Positions 54,392 to 62,334 of a stretch of DNA of 64,000 nucleotides are shown one piece after another. Position 1 is the first letter of the stretch, and the number at the start of each line of letters is the position of its first letter. The stretch covers positions 151,146 to 215,145 of the forward strand of contig CALRQT020000007.1 in NCBI GenBank assembly GCA_943370385.1, written 5' to 3'. Source of the stretch: BAIKAL-G1 sp943370385 (GTDB lineage: Bacteria > Cyanobacteriota > Cyanobacteriia > PCC-6307 > Cyanobiaceae). The notes below the pieces were generated by a model, which was not told the DNA's origin, searched no databases, and saw only the letters and a program-made list of their open reading frames with translations. The position numbers and the translations under genes were made by a program.

Positions 54392-54781
54392 ATGAAACTC
54401 CTTCTCGATACCCACGTGCTGCTTTGGGCCGTGCTGGAGCCCGCCAAACTCTCCCCATCCCTACGCGACCACCTAGAAGACAGTCGCCATGACCTTTGGG
54501 TCAGTGCCGCCTCGGCCTGGGAAATCGCCACCAAATGGCGCATCGGCCGATTGAATCACGCCGAAGCGGTGGTGAAGAACTACCGGCAAGCGATCAATGG
54601 CCTGGGCGCCAAGGACTTACCGATTAACGCTGAGGTGGCCAGGCAGGCAGGCCTTTTCGTGGTGGATCATCGCGACCCCTTCGACCGCCTGCTGGCCGCC
54701 CAGGCCATGGCTGAGAATCTGATCCTGGCCAGCAATGATGGCGCCTTCGACCAATTTGAAGGGCTGAAACGGCTCAGCTAA
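54392..54781 (+). CDS. PIN-domain toxin (VapC-like)
   Basis: A 129-aa PIN-domain RNase. Acidic residues are in place: D6 in LLLDTHVLLWA, E44 in ASAWEIATKW, D95/D98 in VVDHRDPFDRLLAAQAM and D116 in LASNDGAFDQF. VapC toxins cleave tRNA or rRNA and stop translation until the antitoxin neutralises them. ATG start at 54392. No ORF fills the spacer from the antitoxin. Confidence 0.87.
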   Translation: MKLLLDTHVLLWAVLEPAKLSPSLRDHLEDSRHDLWVSAASAWEIATKWRIGRLNHAEAVVKNYRQAINGLGAKDLPINAEVARQAGLFVVDHRDPFDRLLAAQAMAENLILASNDGAFDQFEGLKRLS

Positions 54782-54890
54782 TCCGCGCAAGGGAAAAGTT
54801 TACTTCAACAGTTTGGTTCAACAGCTTAGTTTAAGAGTTCGATTGAGGATTTCTGTTAGCAAGATCGTTGAACCCGCTCTTTTGACAGTC

Positions 54891-56147
54891 TCAGCGAAGC
54901 GGCCGGGCTGACTTCAACACCGCCGCCGGATCGATCCACATGGCGTCGCCGTAGGAAAAGAAGCGGTAGCCCTCGCTGATTGCTTCGCCGTAGAGATCGA
55001 GCAGGCGCTTTCGGCCAATGAGGGCGCTAACAAGCAACAACAGGGAACTTTTGGGCAGGTGGAAATTAGTGAGCAGGCCCTGCACCACCGCGAAGCGATA
55101 ACCCGGCTGGATCACCAGGTTCACCGGGCCGCGGTGGGGGGCGAGCTGGCCGCCGTGGAGGCCTGCCACCGCCTCGAGGCTGCGAACGCTGGTGGTGCCC
55201 ACGGCGATCACCCGCCCGCCCCGGGCCCGGCAGGCGGCTACCGCCGTCACCAGGGTTGGGGTCACCTCCACCCACTCGCTGTGGAGCTGCAGCTGGCGGA
55301 GGTCTTCCGTTTCCACCGGGCGGAAGGTACCGAGGCCCACGTGCAGGGTGACCCGGGCCAGCTCCACGCCCCTGGCTTCCAACTCGGCCAGGAGCTCATC
55401 ACTGAGGTGCAAGCCTGCCGTGGGCGCGGCCACGGCCCCAGGCTGGGCGGCGTAGCGGGTCTGGTAACGCTCCCTATCGCTGGGGCTGTGCTGATGGATG
55501 TAGGGGGGCAGGGGGATGGCGCCGTAGCGCAGCAGCAGGGGCTCCAGGGCCGCCGCATCGATGCATTCGGCCGGAAACTGGACAATGCGGCCGCCCGTAG
55601 CCTGATCAATGGCCTGCACCTGGAGAGCCAGGGGCGGCTGGCCGGGGGCCTCCACCGTGAGCCAGTCGCCGGGCCGGAGCTTTTTGGCGGGTTTGGCCAG
55701 GCAACACCAGCGCCCTTCCCCCTGGGGCTCGAGCACCAACAACTCCACCGCCCCGCCACTGGCCCGCCGGGCCGCCAGCCGGGCCTGCAACACCCGCGTG
55801 TCATTCACCACCAGCAGGTCGCCGGGCTGCAGGGCCTCCGCCAGATCCCAGACGCGCCGATGCTGGGACCCCTGCTGGGGCTGCACCATGAGCAGGCGAG
55901 CGTCATGGCGCGGCTCCACCGGCCGCTGGGCAATGGCGGCCTCGGGCAGGTCAAACCCGTAATTGGAAAGCCACAGGTCGGCGGGATCAACGGGTAACCC
56001 TTGGCTGTCTCCAAAGAGTTCATCGGCGTTCCAGCCAGCGAGAGGGCCTCCGCTGGAGCCTTCAGGAGGGCCGCCCTTGGAGCCCGCCTCGAGGAGGCCC
56101 TCCCTGGGGTCCCCCCTGGTGCCGCTGGAGCTGGTGTCACTGGTCAT
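54891..56147 (-). CDS. queA: S-adenosylmethionine:tRNA ribosyltransferase-isomerase
   Basis: Makes epoxyqueuosine at the wobble base of tRNAs. Conserved segments are SNYGFDLPEAAIAQRPVEPR, LLVVNDTRVLQARL, AVAAPTAGLHLSDELLAE, VGTTSVRSLEAVAG and LLTNFHLPKSSLLLLVSAL. About 418 aa from the ATG at 56147, longer than the usual 340-370. The excess is a Gly/Ser-rich N-terminus (SSSGTRGDPREGLLEAGSKG) that may be non-essential or mis-started. It ends 19 bp downstream of the Gly-rich gene's stop, on the same strand. Confidence 0.93.
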   Translation of the reverse strand: MTSDTSSSGTRGDPREGLLEAGSKGGPPEGSSGGPLAGWNADELFGDSQGLPVDPADLWLSNYGFDLPEAAIAQRPVEPRHDARLLMVQPQQGSQHRRVWDLAEALQPGDLLVVNDTRVLQARLAARRASGGAVELLVLEPQGEGRWCCLAKPAKKLRPGDWLTVEAPGQPPLALQVQAIDQATGGRIVQFPAECIDAAALEPLLLRYGAIPLPPYIHQHSPSDRERYQTRYAAQPGAVAAPTAGLHLSDELLAELEARGVELARVTLHVGLGTFRPVETEDLRQLQLHSEWVEVTPTLVTAVAACRARGGRVIAVGTTSVRSLEAVAGLHGGQLAPHRGPVNLVIQPGYRFAVVQGLLTNFHLPKSSLLLLVSALIGRKRLLDLYGEAISEGYRFFSYGDAMWIDPAAVLKSARPLR

Positions 56148-56166
56148 GCCGCCGGCCACAGGTCGT

Positions 56167-57279
56167 TCAACCCAGGGCCTTGCGGCGGTTGAGCAGGGCG
56201 AAGCTGCCCACACCCAGCCCCAGACCCAGCAACAGGGTGAGTCCATGGCTCACGGCTGGGGAAGGGGGCCATAGGGCCAATGGCTCCGGCAGGGCACTGC
56301 CCTTGGGATCGGGGCCGTAGGCCACCTGGCAGGCGGCATTGAGCAGCTGGGCCTGGGCGGCGGTGGAGGGAATCTGGCCATCGAGCAGGCCCTCCTGGCA
56401 GTTGGCCTCGCCCTTGATCGGGGTGGGGGTGTTGGCCACGGCGTAGCTGAAATTGGCACCGCTGCTGCCCACCCCATCAACCGAGCCGTAGTTGAGCTGG
56501 TAATTACTATCCGGCACCTCAATGACGGGCGATTGCTGGTTTGACGCCTGGTCCACCAGATCCGTAATCACAGCGCCGGTAGCCAGGGCCGCCAGATCCC
56601 AGCCCCCGGAGTTACCGCCCCACCAGCCCCAGCTATCCGGCGACCAGTTGTACCAGCCGTAGCCCCAGGGCCGATTGCCCCAATAGCCGCCGTTATTCCA
56701 CTGGGAATTCCAGCCCTCAAAGTTGCGGTTATAGAAATTGTTCTGGTTGTAAGTGGCCTCGTTAAAACCGCGCCGGCCAGCGAAGGCGCCCCCTTGCCAG
56801 CCCTGGCGGCCAAAGCCTCCTCGTCCAAAGGCGTCATTGGCGCCACCGGGATAACGACCCGCACGAAACTGATCGGCCGAAATGTTGTGGCCCGTCCAGG
56901 GGGTGCGGGACCCGGCACCGTAGAGGGGATGGGAGCCGCCATAGCCCTGGCTGAGCCGGGCCTCGCTCGGGGCCAACCGGGAGGGGGCGCGATAGGAGTT
57001 CACGGGCTCGCTCACCCGGGGCTCAGCGAACCGTTCCGGCGCCGGGGCGACGGAGCCGCCGCCGCTGAAGCGATAGCTGCCGCCCCCACCACCGCCAAAA
57101 CTGCGATCAGCAAAGCCACCGCCGCCCCGAAAGCCACCGCCACCTCCACCGCCACCCCCACCGCCAAAATCCCTAGCGACAGCCGGCCCCGTAGCTGCGC
57201 CAACCAGCACCAAAACTCCTAGTACACCCAGGCGCCGGGATAAGGCCTGACGGCGAACAAACCAGAACTTGGATCGCAT
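56167..57279 (-). CDS. Secreted glycine-rich protein with C-terminal membrane anchor
   Basis: 370 aa from the ATG at 57279. A signal peptide (LSRRLGVLGVLVLVGAATG, cleavage near AVA) is followed by poly-Gly runs (11 Gly), an Asn/Gly/Trp/Tyr-rich region (NQNNFYNRNFEGWNSQWNNG and YWGNRPWGYGWYNWSPDS) and a Cys-containing domain (CQEGLLDGQIPSTAAQAQLL). The C-terminus has a hydrophobic segment (GLTLLLGLGLGVGSFALL) before NRRKALG, which would anchor it. It looks like a surface protein; the earlier ATG at 57390 precedes a stretch without signal character. No family recognised. Confidence 0.75.
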   Translation of the reverse strand: MRSKFWFVRRQALSRRLGVLGVLVLVGAATGPAVARDFGGGGGGGGGGGFRGGGGFADRSFGGGGGGSYRFSGGGSVAPAPERFAEPRVSEPVNSYRAPSRLAPSEARLSQGYGGSHPLYGAGSRTPWTGHNISADQFRAGRYPGGANDAFGRGGFGRQGWQGGAFAGRRGFNEATYNQNNFYNRNFEGWNSQWNNGGYWGNRPWGYGWYNWSPDSWGWWGGNSGGWDLAALATGAVITDLVDQASNQQSPVIEVPDSNYQLNYGSVDGVGSSGANFSYAVANTPTPIKGEANCQEGLLDGQIPSTAAQAQLLNAACQVAYGPDPKGSALPEPLALWPPSPAVSHGLTLLLGLGLGVGSFALLNRRKALG

Positions 57280-57358
57280 CAGTGTCAAATGGATTCTTTC
57301 CGAATCCAGACTTAGGCCATAGCCCACGCCATCACAAGCCCCTGAGGAAACTTTGACA

Positions 57359-58723
57359 TCAGATCGCCAGGCTCTCTGGATTGGTTTCAATCAACTGGGC
57401 CAGATCCTTCAGGAATGCCGCCCCGTGGGCGCCATAGATCACCCGGTGGTCACAGGTGAGATTCACCTGCATCTGGGGCTTCACCGCAATCGAACCATCC
57501 TTGCCGGCCACCACGGTGGGACGGGAGGCCGCCACCGCCAGGATCGCGCCCGTGCCGGGCGGCAAGATCGCATCGAAGCGATCGACACCGAACATGCCCA
57601 GGTTGGAGAGGGTGAAGGTGCCGGTGCTGTATTCCTCCGGTTTGAGTTGTTTGGTGCGGGAGCGGGCCACCAGGTCGGCCCAATTGCGGGAAAGGGAATA
57701 TAAATCGGTTTTGTCGGCGTTGGCCAGCACTGGGGTGATTAGGCCACCGTCATCCATGGCCACGGCCACCGCCACATTCACCGAGGCCGGGTAGGCCATG
57801 CCGGCCGCACTGGTAGCCGCATTCACCTGGGGATGGCGGGCCAACACGACGCCCACCGCCTTAGCAAGCAGGGCCGTCATCGTGACGCCCTTGGGCTTCA
57901 CTTGCTTATAGAAGGCATCCAATTTGTCGGTGGTGATCGTGTAGCCCACGTGGAAACAGGGCACCTCCAGGCTGGCGACCATGTTGCGGTTCACCGCCTG
58001 CTGCAAGGTGTTGAAGGCGGTGGTTTCACCGGGCTGGCCAAAGGTTTGACCCACCGGTGCCGGCGCCGCAGGAGCGCCCTTGCCATTGCCGGAGGCCGTG
58101 ACCACGGCAGGGCCAGTGCCCTCGGCCACGCGGGGAATGCCGGCGGATTGGCCGGCGGCGGCAAGCACGTCTTCGCCCTGGATGCGGCCATTGGGACCAG
58201 AGCCGCGTAGGGAGCCGAGGGCAACACCCAATTGGGAGGCGAGCTTCTTGGCCCGGGGGGAGGCCATCACCTTGCCGTCGGCAGGTGCTGCAGCCGCAAC
58301 CGGCGCAGGAACGGTCACGGGCGCAGGAACAGCTACGGGCGAAGGAACAGCCACGGGAGCTGGAGCCGCCCCAGGGGCAGCGGCAACGGGCGCAACCGCC
58401 GCGGGTGCCGCCACCGGCGTTGGAGCCGCAGCTGCGGCAGGGGCTGCGGGGGCCTGGGCCTGAACGCCAGCGATTTCTGCCTCCGTTTCCACAATCAGGC
58501 CAATCGTTTCGCCCACCGGAGCCGTGCCCCCGGCCGGCATCAACACCACCGCCAGGAAGCCCTCGTTAAACGACTCCACATCCATATCGGCCTTATCGGA
58601 CTCGACCACCAACACCGACTCACCCCGGCCCACCCGGTCGCCAGGCTTTTTGAGCCACTCGACGATCTTGCCCTCCGTCATCGTGGAGCTGAGGGCGGGC
58701 ATGAAGATCTCGTGGGTCGCCAA
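57359..58723 (-). CDS. pdhC: Pyruvate dehydrogenase E2 (dihydrolipoamide acetyltransferase)
   Basis: The acetyltransferase core of pyruvate dehydrogenase, making acetyl-CoA. The lipoyl domain has the lipoylated Lys in VESDKADMDVESF. A Pro/Ala-rich linker follows, then an E1/E3-binding domain (VMASPRAKKLASQLGVALGS), and the catalytic domain with VNLTCDHRVIYGAHGAAFL (His-Asp/Gly active site). TTG at 58723 (LATHEIFMP) is the family start; the upstream ATG at 58759 adds 12 residues. About 454 aa. Confidence 0.95.
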   Translation of the reverse strand: MATHEIFMPALSSTMTEGKIVEWLKKPGDRVGRGESVLVVESDKADMDVESFNEGFLAVVLMPAGGTAPVGETIGLIVETEAEIAGVQAQAPAAPAAAAAPTPVAAPAAVAPVAAAPGAAPAPVAVPSPVAVPAPVTVPAPVAAAAPADGKVMASPRAKKLASQLGVALGSLRGSGPNGRIQGEDVLAAAGQSAGIPRVAEGTGPAVVTASGNGKGAPAAPAPVGQTFGQPGETTAFNTLQQAVNRNMVASLEVPCFHVGYTITTDKLDAFYKQVKPKGVTMTALLAKAVGVVLARHPQVNAATSAAGMAYPASVNVAVAVAMDDGGLITPVLANADKTDLYSLSRNWADLVARSRTKQLKPEEYSTGTFTLSNLGMFGVDRFDAILPPGTGAILAVAASRPTVVAGKDGSIAVKPQMQVNLTCDHRVIYGAHGAAFLKDLAQLIETNPESLAI

Positions 58724-58982
58724 AGTGCTGTCTCCGCCTGGGGTTTGGGGTGGTAGCAACCCTTGCCCCAGCCAAGTCCCAAAGGGGAAAGGCCTGCAAG
58801 AGCCGAATTGAACGGCAGTCTAAGGCGACGAACGGCCAGTCCCTGACAGGGGAAAGCCGGGGGCTAGCACGGCTGACGAGCCCGGAGCAGGCGCCTGCCA
58901 ACAGGCTTCGGGGAAGCGCAGCGACACGAACCCAGGGACAACCCCCAGGAAGGAGGGGCGAACTGACCCAGCGTTGGCGGGT

Positions 58983-60839
58983 TTAGCTGATCTTGGCCAA
59001 CAATTGGGCCGACAGTTGGGAGTCTTGGCCTTGATGCAGGGCCTGGACGCTTGCGATGGTGCCGAATTGGGCTGCCAACTGGTGACGCCAGTCCTCGTCG
59101 GCGATCAGGCGAAGGGCTGCCTTGATATAGCTCTCTTCATCGGTTGCAATCAACCAGTCCGGCAGGCCAAGGCGCCGGTACAGGGCCTGGTCAATCGATT
59201 CAAACAGGTGGGGGCCCTGCATGCACACACCAACAACACCGTTGAGCAAGACATCGACAATGCCATTGCAATTGCCAAATGGGTAGGGGTTGAGGGCGAG
59301 ATCACAATTGGCGATCACTTGCATGTAGGCATCAAAGCCCAGCTGGGGATAGACGCTGCTCATACCAGGCAAGAAACTGGCAACAGTTTTGCTGATTTGC
59401 CGATAGACAATGCCGATGCAGCCAGCCACCAGAAAGTGAAAATGCACAGGCACCTCAGCCGCCTGGACAATGCGCACCAAGGTACTTAGGAATGCCGGAT
59501 TGAGCTTCATGGTTGAGGCGCAGATGGCGATCTGCAAAACACCCCTGCTCGCGATGGCCTGCCGTTTCGCCATGGCATGGGCCATCGTCTCAGTGATGCG
59601 AAAGGGCATGGCATCGGGGTCCAACCAGAGGAGCTGCTCGGAGAACAGGCTGGGGTCGGGCACGAGGTCGCGCTCGGCGATATAATAGTCGATAAAGGGA
59701 GAATTGCTAGTGGCAGGATGGCCCCAGCTGGTGGCCTGCAGCGGCGCCAACCGGAGATTGGAGAGAAAAATATTGAGCGGGCTCATACCAATGCTCACCA
59801 TATAAATCACGGCCACGCTGTGCTGCTCGCAGAGCTGACGTACCTGCTGCAGCTGCTGAGCCATGTCCACTTCGGGAACTTCAATAAACTGATCAAACAC
59901 GTGGCGGACGTAATGGTCCACACATTTGCCATAGCCCAGGCCAATCACATGGAAATCGGCTCGCATCGCCTCAATTGTTTTGGAATGGGTGCGGTAAATC
60001 GAATGGTTGCCGCCAAACCATTCCAACACCACCAGGGCCACCGGCTTGCCAGTGGTCGCAGCAACGGGGAAGGGCTGGACTGGCAAATCCTCCAGGCCTT
60101 GCTCCACAATCCATTGCCGAACCAAGCGATTGATCGAGCCCTTAATGGCATGGCGATCGCCAATGGTGGCATAGCTACAATGCATGTAGACATCATGCAA
60201 CGTTTGGGTTGGGATCGCCTCCAAACGGGCCAACTGGTTGAGCTTATCGGTGAGCCAGGGAAGGAGTTGATTACGCTTGTGGTGGGCTGCATCAGACCCT
60301 AAAAAGCGCGGAGAAAGCAGCACCATCGCCAGGGAAACGGCCATCTCCGGGTAATGCTGCCAGAGCAAATCGATATTAAGGGGAATCTGGGATTCGGGGG
60401 AGTAGAGAAAAGCAAATTTAGGCAGGTCTTCCAGGTTGAGGGTGTATTCGGGGGTATCGCTAACCTGCGGCAGGTTAAAGGTTTCCAGGATATGGTCTGT
60501 GGAGTGGAAATCACTGGCGCCAAAAATCGCCGAAATCCAGCGCTGCCAGCGCATCAATTCGCTGAAACCCTGGGCACTGAGCTGGAAGCCGGGATCGGAA
60601 AACAGGGAAGTGATTGCCGCCGCCAGGCGATGGATCACATGGTCGAGGTAAGTATCGAGCGAAGAATTGTCCGGAGACTGGGGATGGATGCGGTCATCGA
60701 TCATGCCTGCCGCAGAATCCAGGGTGGTCAGGATCGCCTGAAGCTGCTTAGCGGCCTGCTCCGGTTCGCGGCGATAGACCGTTAGCTCAAATACTTCTAA
60801 ATTTGACTTCAACGCACTGTAATCCACTTTGGAAACCAT
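58983..60839 (-). CDS. HMW1C-like N-glycosyltransferase (GT41)
   Basis: A 618-aa protein with no TPRs. Residues 1-250 form an all-helical N-terminal domain, followed by a GT-B fold. Motifs: GGNHSIYRTHSKTIEAMR (about 276-293), MSPLNIFLSNLRLAPLQATS and WGHPATSNSPFIDYYIAERD, then Lys445 in ASTMKLNPAFLS, LALNPYPFGNCNGIVDVLLN and GPHLFESIDQALYRRLGLPD. These segments and the length match the HMW1C/NGT enzymes that transfer glucose or galactose from UDP-sugars to Asn-X-Ser/Thr in the cytoplasm. TPR-containing SPINDLY/OGT enzymes share the GT41 core but not this N-domain. Divergent neighbours and AT-richer sequence suggest an accessory island. Confidence 0.82.
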   Translation of the reverse strand: MVSKVDYSALKSNLEVFELTVYRREPEQAAKQLQAILTTLDSAAGMIDDRIHPQSPDNSSLDTYLDHVIHRLAAAITSLFSDPGFQLSAQGFSELMRWQRWISAIFGASDFHSTDHILETFNLPQVSDTPEYTLNLEDLPKFAFLYSPESQIPLNIDLLWQHYPEMAVSLAMVLLSPRFLGSDAAHHKRNQLLPWLTDKLNQLARLEAIPTQTLHDVYMHCSYATIGDRHAIKGSINRLVRQWIVEQGLEDLPVQPFPVAATTGKPVALVVLEWFGGNHSIYRTHSKTIEAMRADFHVIGLGYGKCVDHYVRHVFDQFIEVPEVDMAQQLQQVRQLCEQHSVAVIYMVSIGMSPLNIFLSNLRLAPLQATSWGHPATSNSPFIDYYIAERDLVPDPSLFSEQLLWLDPDAMPFRITETMAHAMAKRQAIASRGVLQIAICASTMKLNPAFLSTLVRIVQAAEVPVHFHFLVAGCIGIVYRQISKTVASFLPGMSSVYPQLGFDAYMQVIANCDLALNPYPFGNCNGIVDVLLNGVVGVCMQGPHLFESIDQALYRRLGLPDWLIATDEESYIKAALRLIADEDWRHQLAAQFGTIASVQALHQGQDSQLSAQLLAKIS

Positions 60840-61017
60840 ACCGTAGAACCATTACCCCGTCAACGCAACCACTGGAATTAGGCATCCGAAATGGAAAAAT
60901 CACATTCGCTGGATTAAAGCTGGATTAGCCCTGAAGAGCACGGACCCAAGCATCCTGAGGGGGTCCGCTGCTCACCCACCTTGAGCAGCTTGGACAACAT
61001 GATTGACTGGCAACCGC

Positions 61018-61440
61018 CTAGGCGCCGCCACAGAGGTGCCAGGAGTCCACCCCCTCAGCCCGAGCCCCCGTTTGCAGATCCACAACGCGATAGCGCTTGC
61101 CCCGGTCATCCCCCGGGGGGCAATTCAGAGGTAAAGACTGCAAACAAGCCCGCACCCGATGGCCTGCCGCAAAAGCACTAGAGAGGATGGAATCATCACC
61201 CTCACCAGAAAAAAGACGCAAGCCATTGGTGAGACTGATAATCACCTCCTTGCCAAAGGGGTCGGTGGTGCGTTGGTAGTCCTGGTCGTCCGGGCTGGGC
61301 ACCATGCGAAAACGATTGGAGAGCACGAACGACGCGGAACAGCTGCCAACCCGGCTGGGGGGAAAGGCGGCCGTAGCCGGGTTAATCATGGCTAACGGAA
61401 AACCTGCAGCCACCAAAGCGACACTGACCAGGGGAAGCAC
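61018..61440 (-). CDS. Small secreted protein, hypothetical
   Basis: A 140-aa protein with a signal peptide (VSVALVAAGFPLAMINPA, cleavage near ATA). The mature part has four cysteines (VGSCSASFV, VRACLQSLPLNCPPG, HLCGG) and a Thr/Asp-rich middle (TDPFGKEVIISLTNG). Probably periplasmic or extracellular. No family recognised. It sits between the N-glycosyltransferase and the repeat protein, on the glycosyltransferase strand. Confidence 0.65.
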   Translation of the reverse strand: MLPLVSVALVAAGFPLAMINPATAAFPPSRVGSCSASFVLSNRFRMVPSPDDQDYQRTTDPFGKEVIISLTNGLRLFSGEGDDSILSSAFAAGHRVRACLQSLPLNCPPGDDRGKRYRVVDLQTGARAEGVDSWHLCGGA

Positions 61441-62334
61441 TGGCCAATGACTCCAACGAGCCTAAGCCGGCGCTAGCGAGGCCCAACAGCGCAGATCTAT
61501 AGCAGCTTGTTCAAACAGCATCAGCAAAAAAGCAAGCCTTGATGCGAGAAGCAAAAGGTAAATTGGCATCAAAGAACTCCGCCATGGGGTCCACTAGCCA
61601 GTAGAGCACTGGAACCCAATGGGCTCGACCGACACCAGCGGCACCACGATCCCCCCGAGTGAGTCTAAGGAACAGCACCACCAAACTATTGCATGTGCAA
61701 TACGACTGCACCAACCAAACATAAGACGCAAGAGGCAATGACAAGGCCTGGCAAAGCGTGCGGGCGGGCTACGGCGATGGGGTGCTGGGCCAATTCCGGC
61801 GCCTGTTAAACCCAGGCAGGGATCTTGGAGAGGACAAAGCTCCCTAAACAATGGTGCCTCACATCCTAGGAAGCGAACCCAACAGGGGCCTTAGGGCAGA
61901 ATGGCAATAGGCATTACTCGCTTTGACAGCATCGGCCTGCCTGGCTTGCCAACAAGTCCGGATCCATGGAACAGCAGGACTTAACCGGGTCACGAAGGGG
62001 CACTTTGGTGGTGAATTCCTGACAAAAGAACCAACGACCCCGATCGAAGGAATGCTCCTCCTACCAACAAGGGGCCTCGGGAGTCGCCCCAACCACTGCC
62101 CTAAGAACAATCGAGCAGCGATCGACACCCCAAAAACCAGCTCCTAACAGGGAAAACCCAAACGATGGGGACACCGAGGCGCTGGGCTGATCCTGGTGAG
62201 GGGAGCCCTGCAAACAGCCGCAGAGAGCAACGAGAGCTAGGCCCACGCAAGCATCCCCCAAATGGGACAACTCGGGGAGGGGCATAGGTGTATAATTTCA
62301 AAATAAATCGACTAAAACCAGATCACCGCCAAAC
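61441..62334. other. AT-richer non-coding stretch upstream of the repeat protein
   Basis: About 890 bp without a confident gene. A minus frame 61511-61744 reads VDPMAEFFDANLPFASRIKA but has no recognised domain. Several GC-poor, stop-rich segments suggest decayed DNA. The right end holds a TATAAT box serving the downstream gene. Confidence 0.5.
62291..62296 (+). promoter_or_regulatory. Putative -10 box of the repeat-protein gene
   Basis: A perfect TATAAT 38 bp upstream of the ATG at 62335. No good -35 element sits 16-18 bp before it (GGGACA is too far), so it may be an activator-dependent or extended promoter. Confidence 0.45.
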
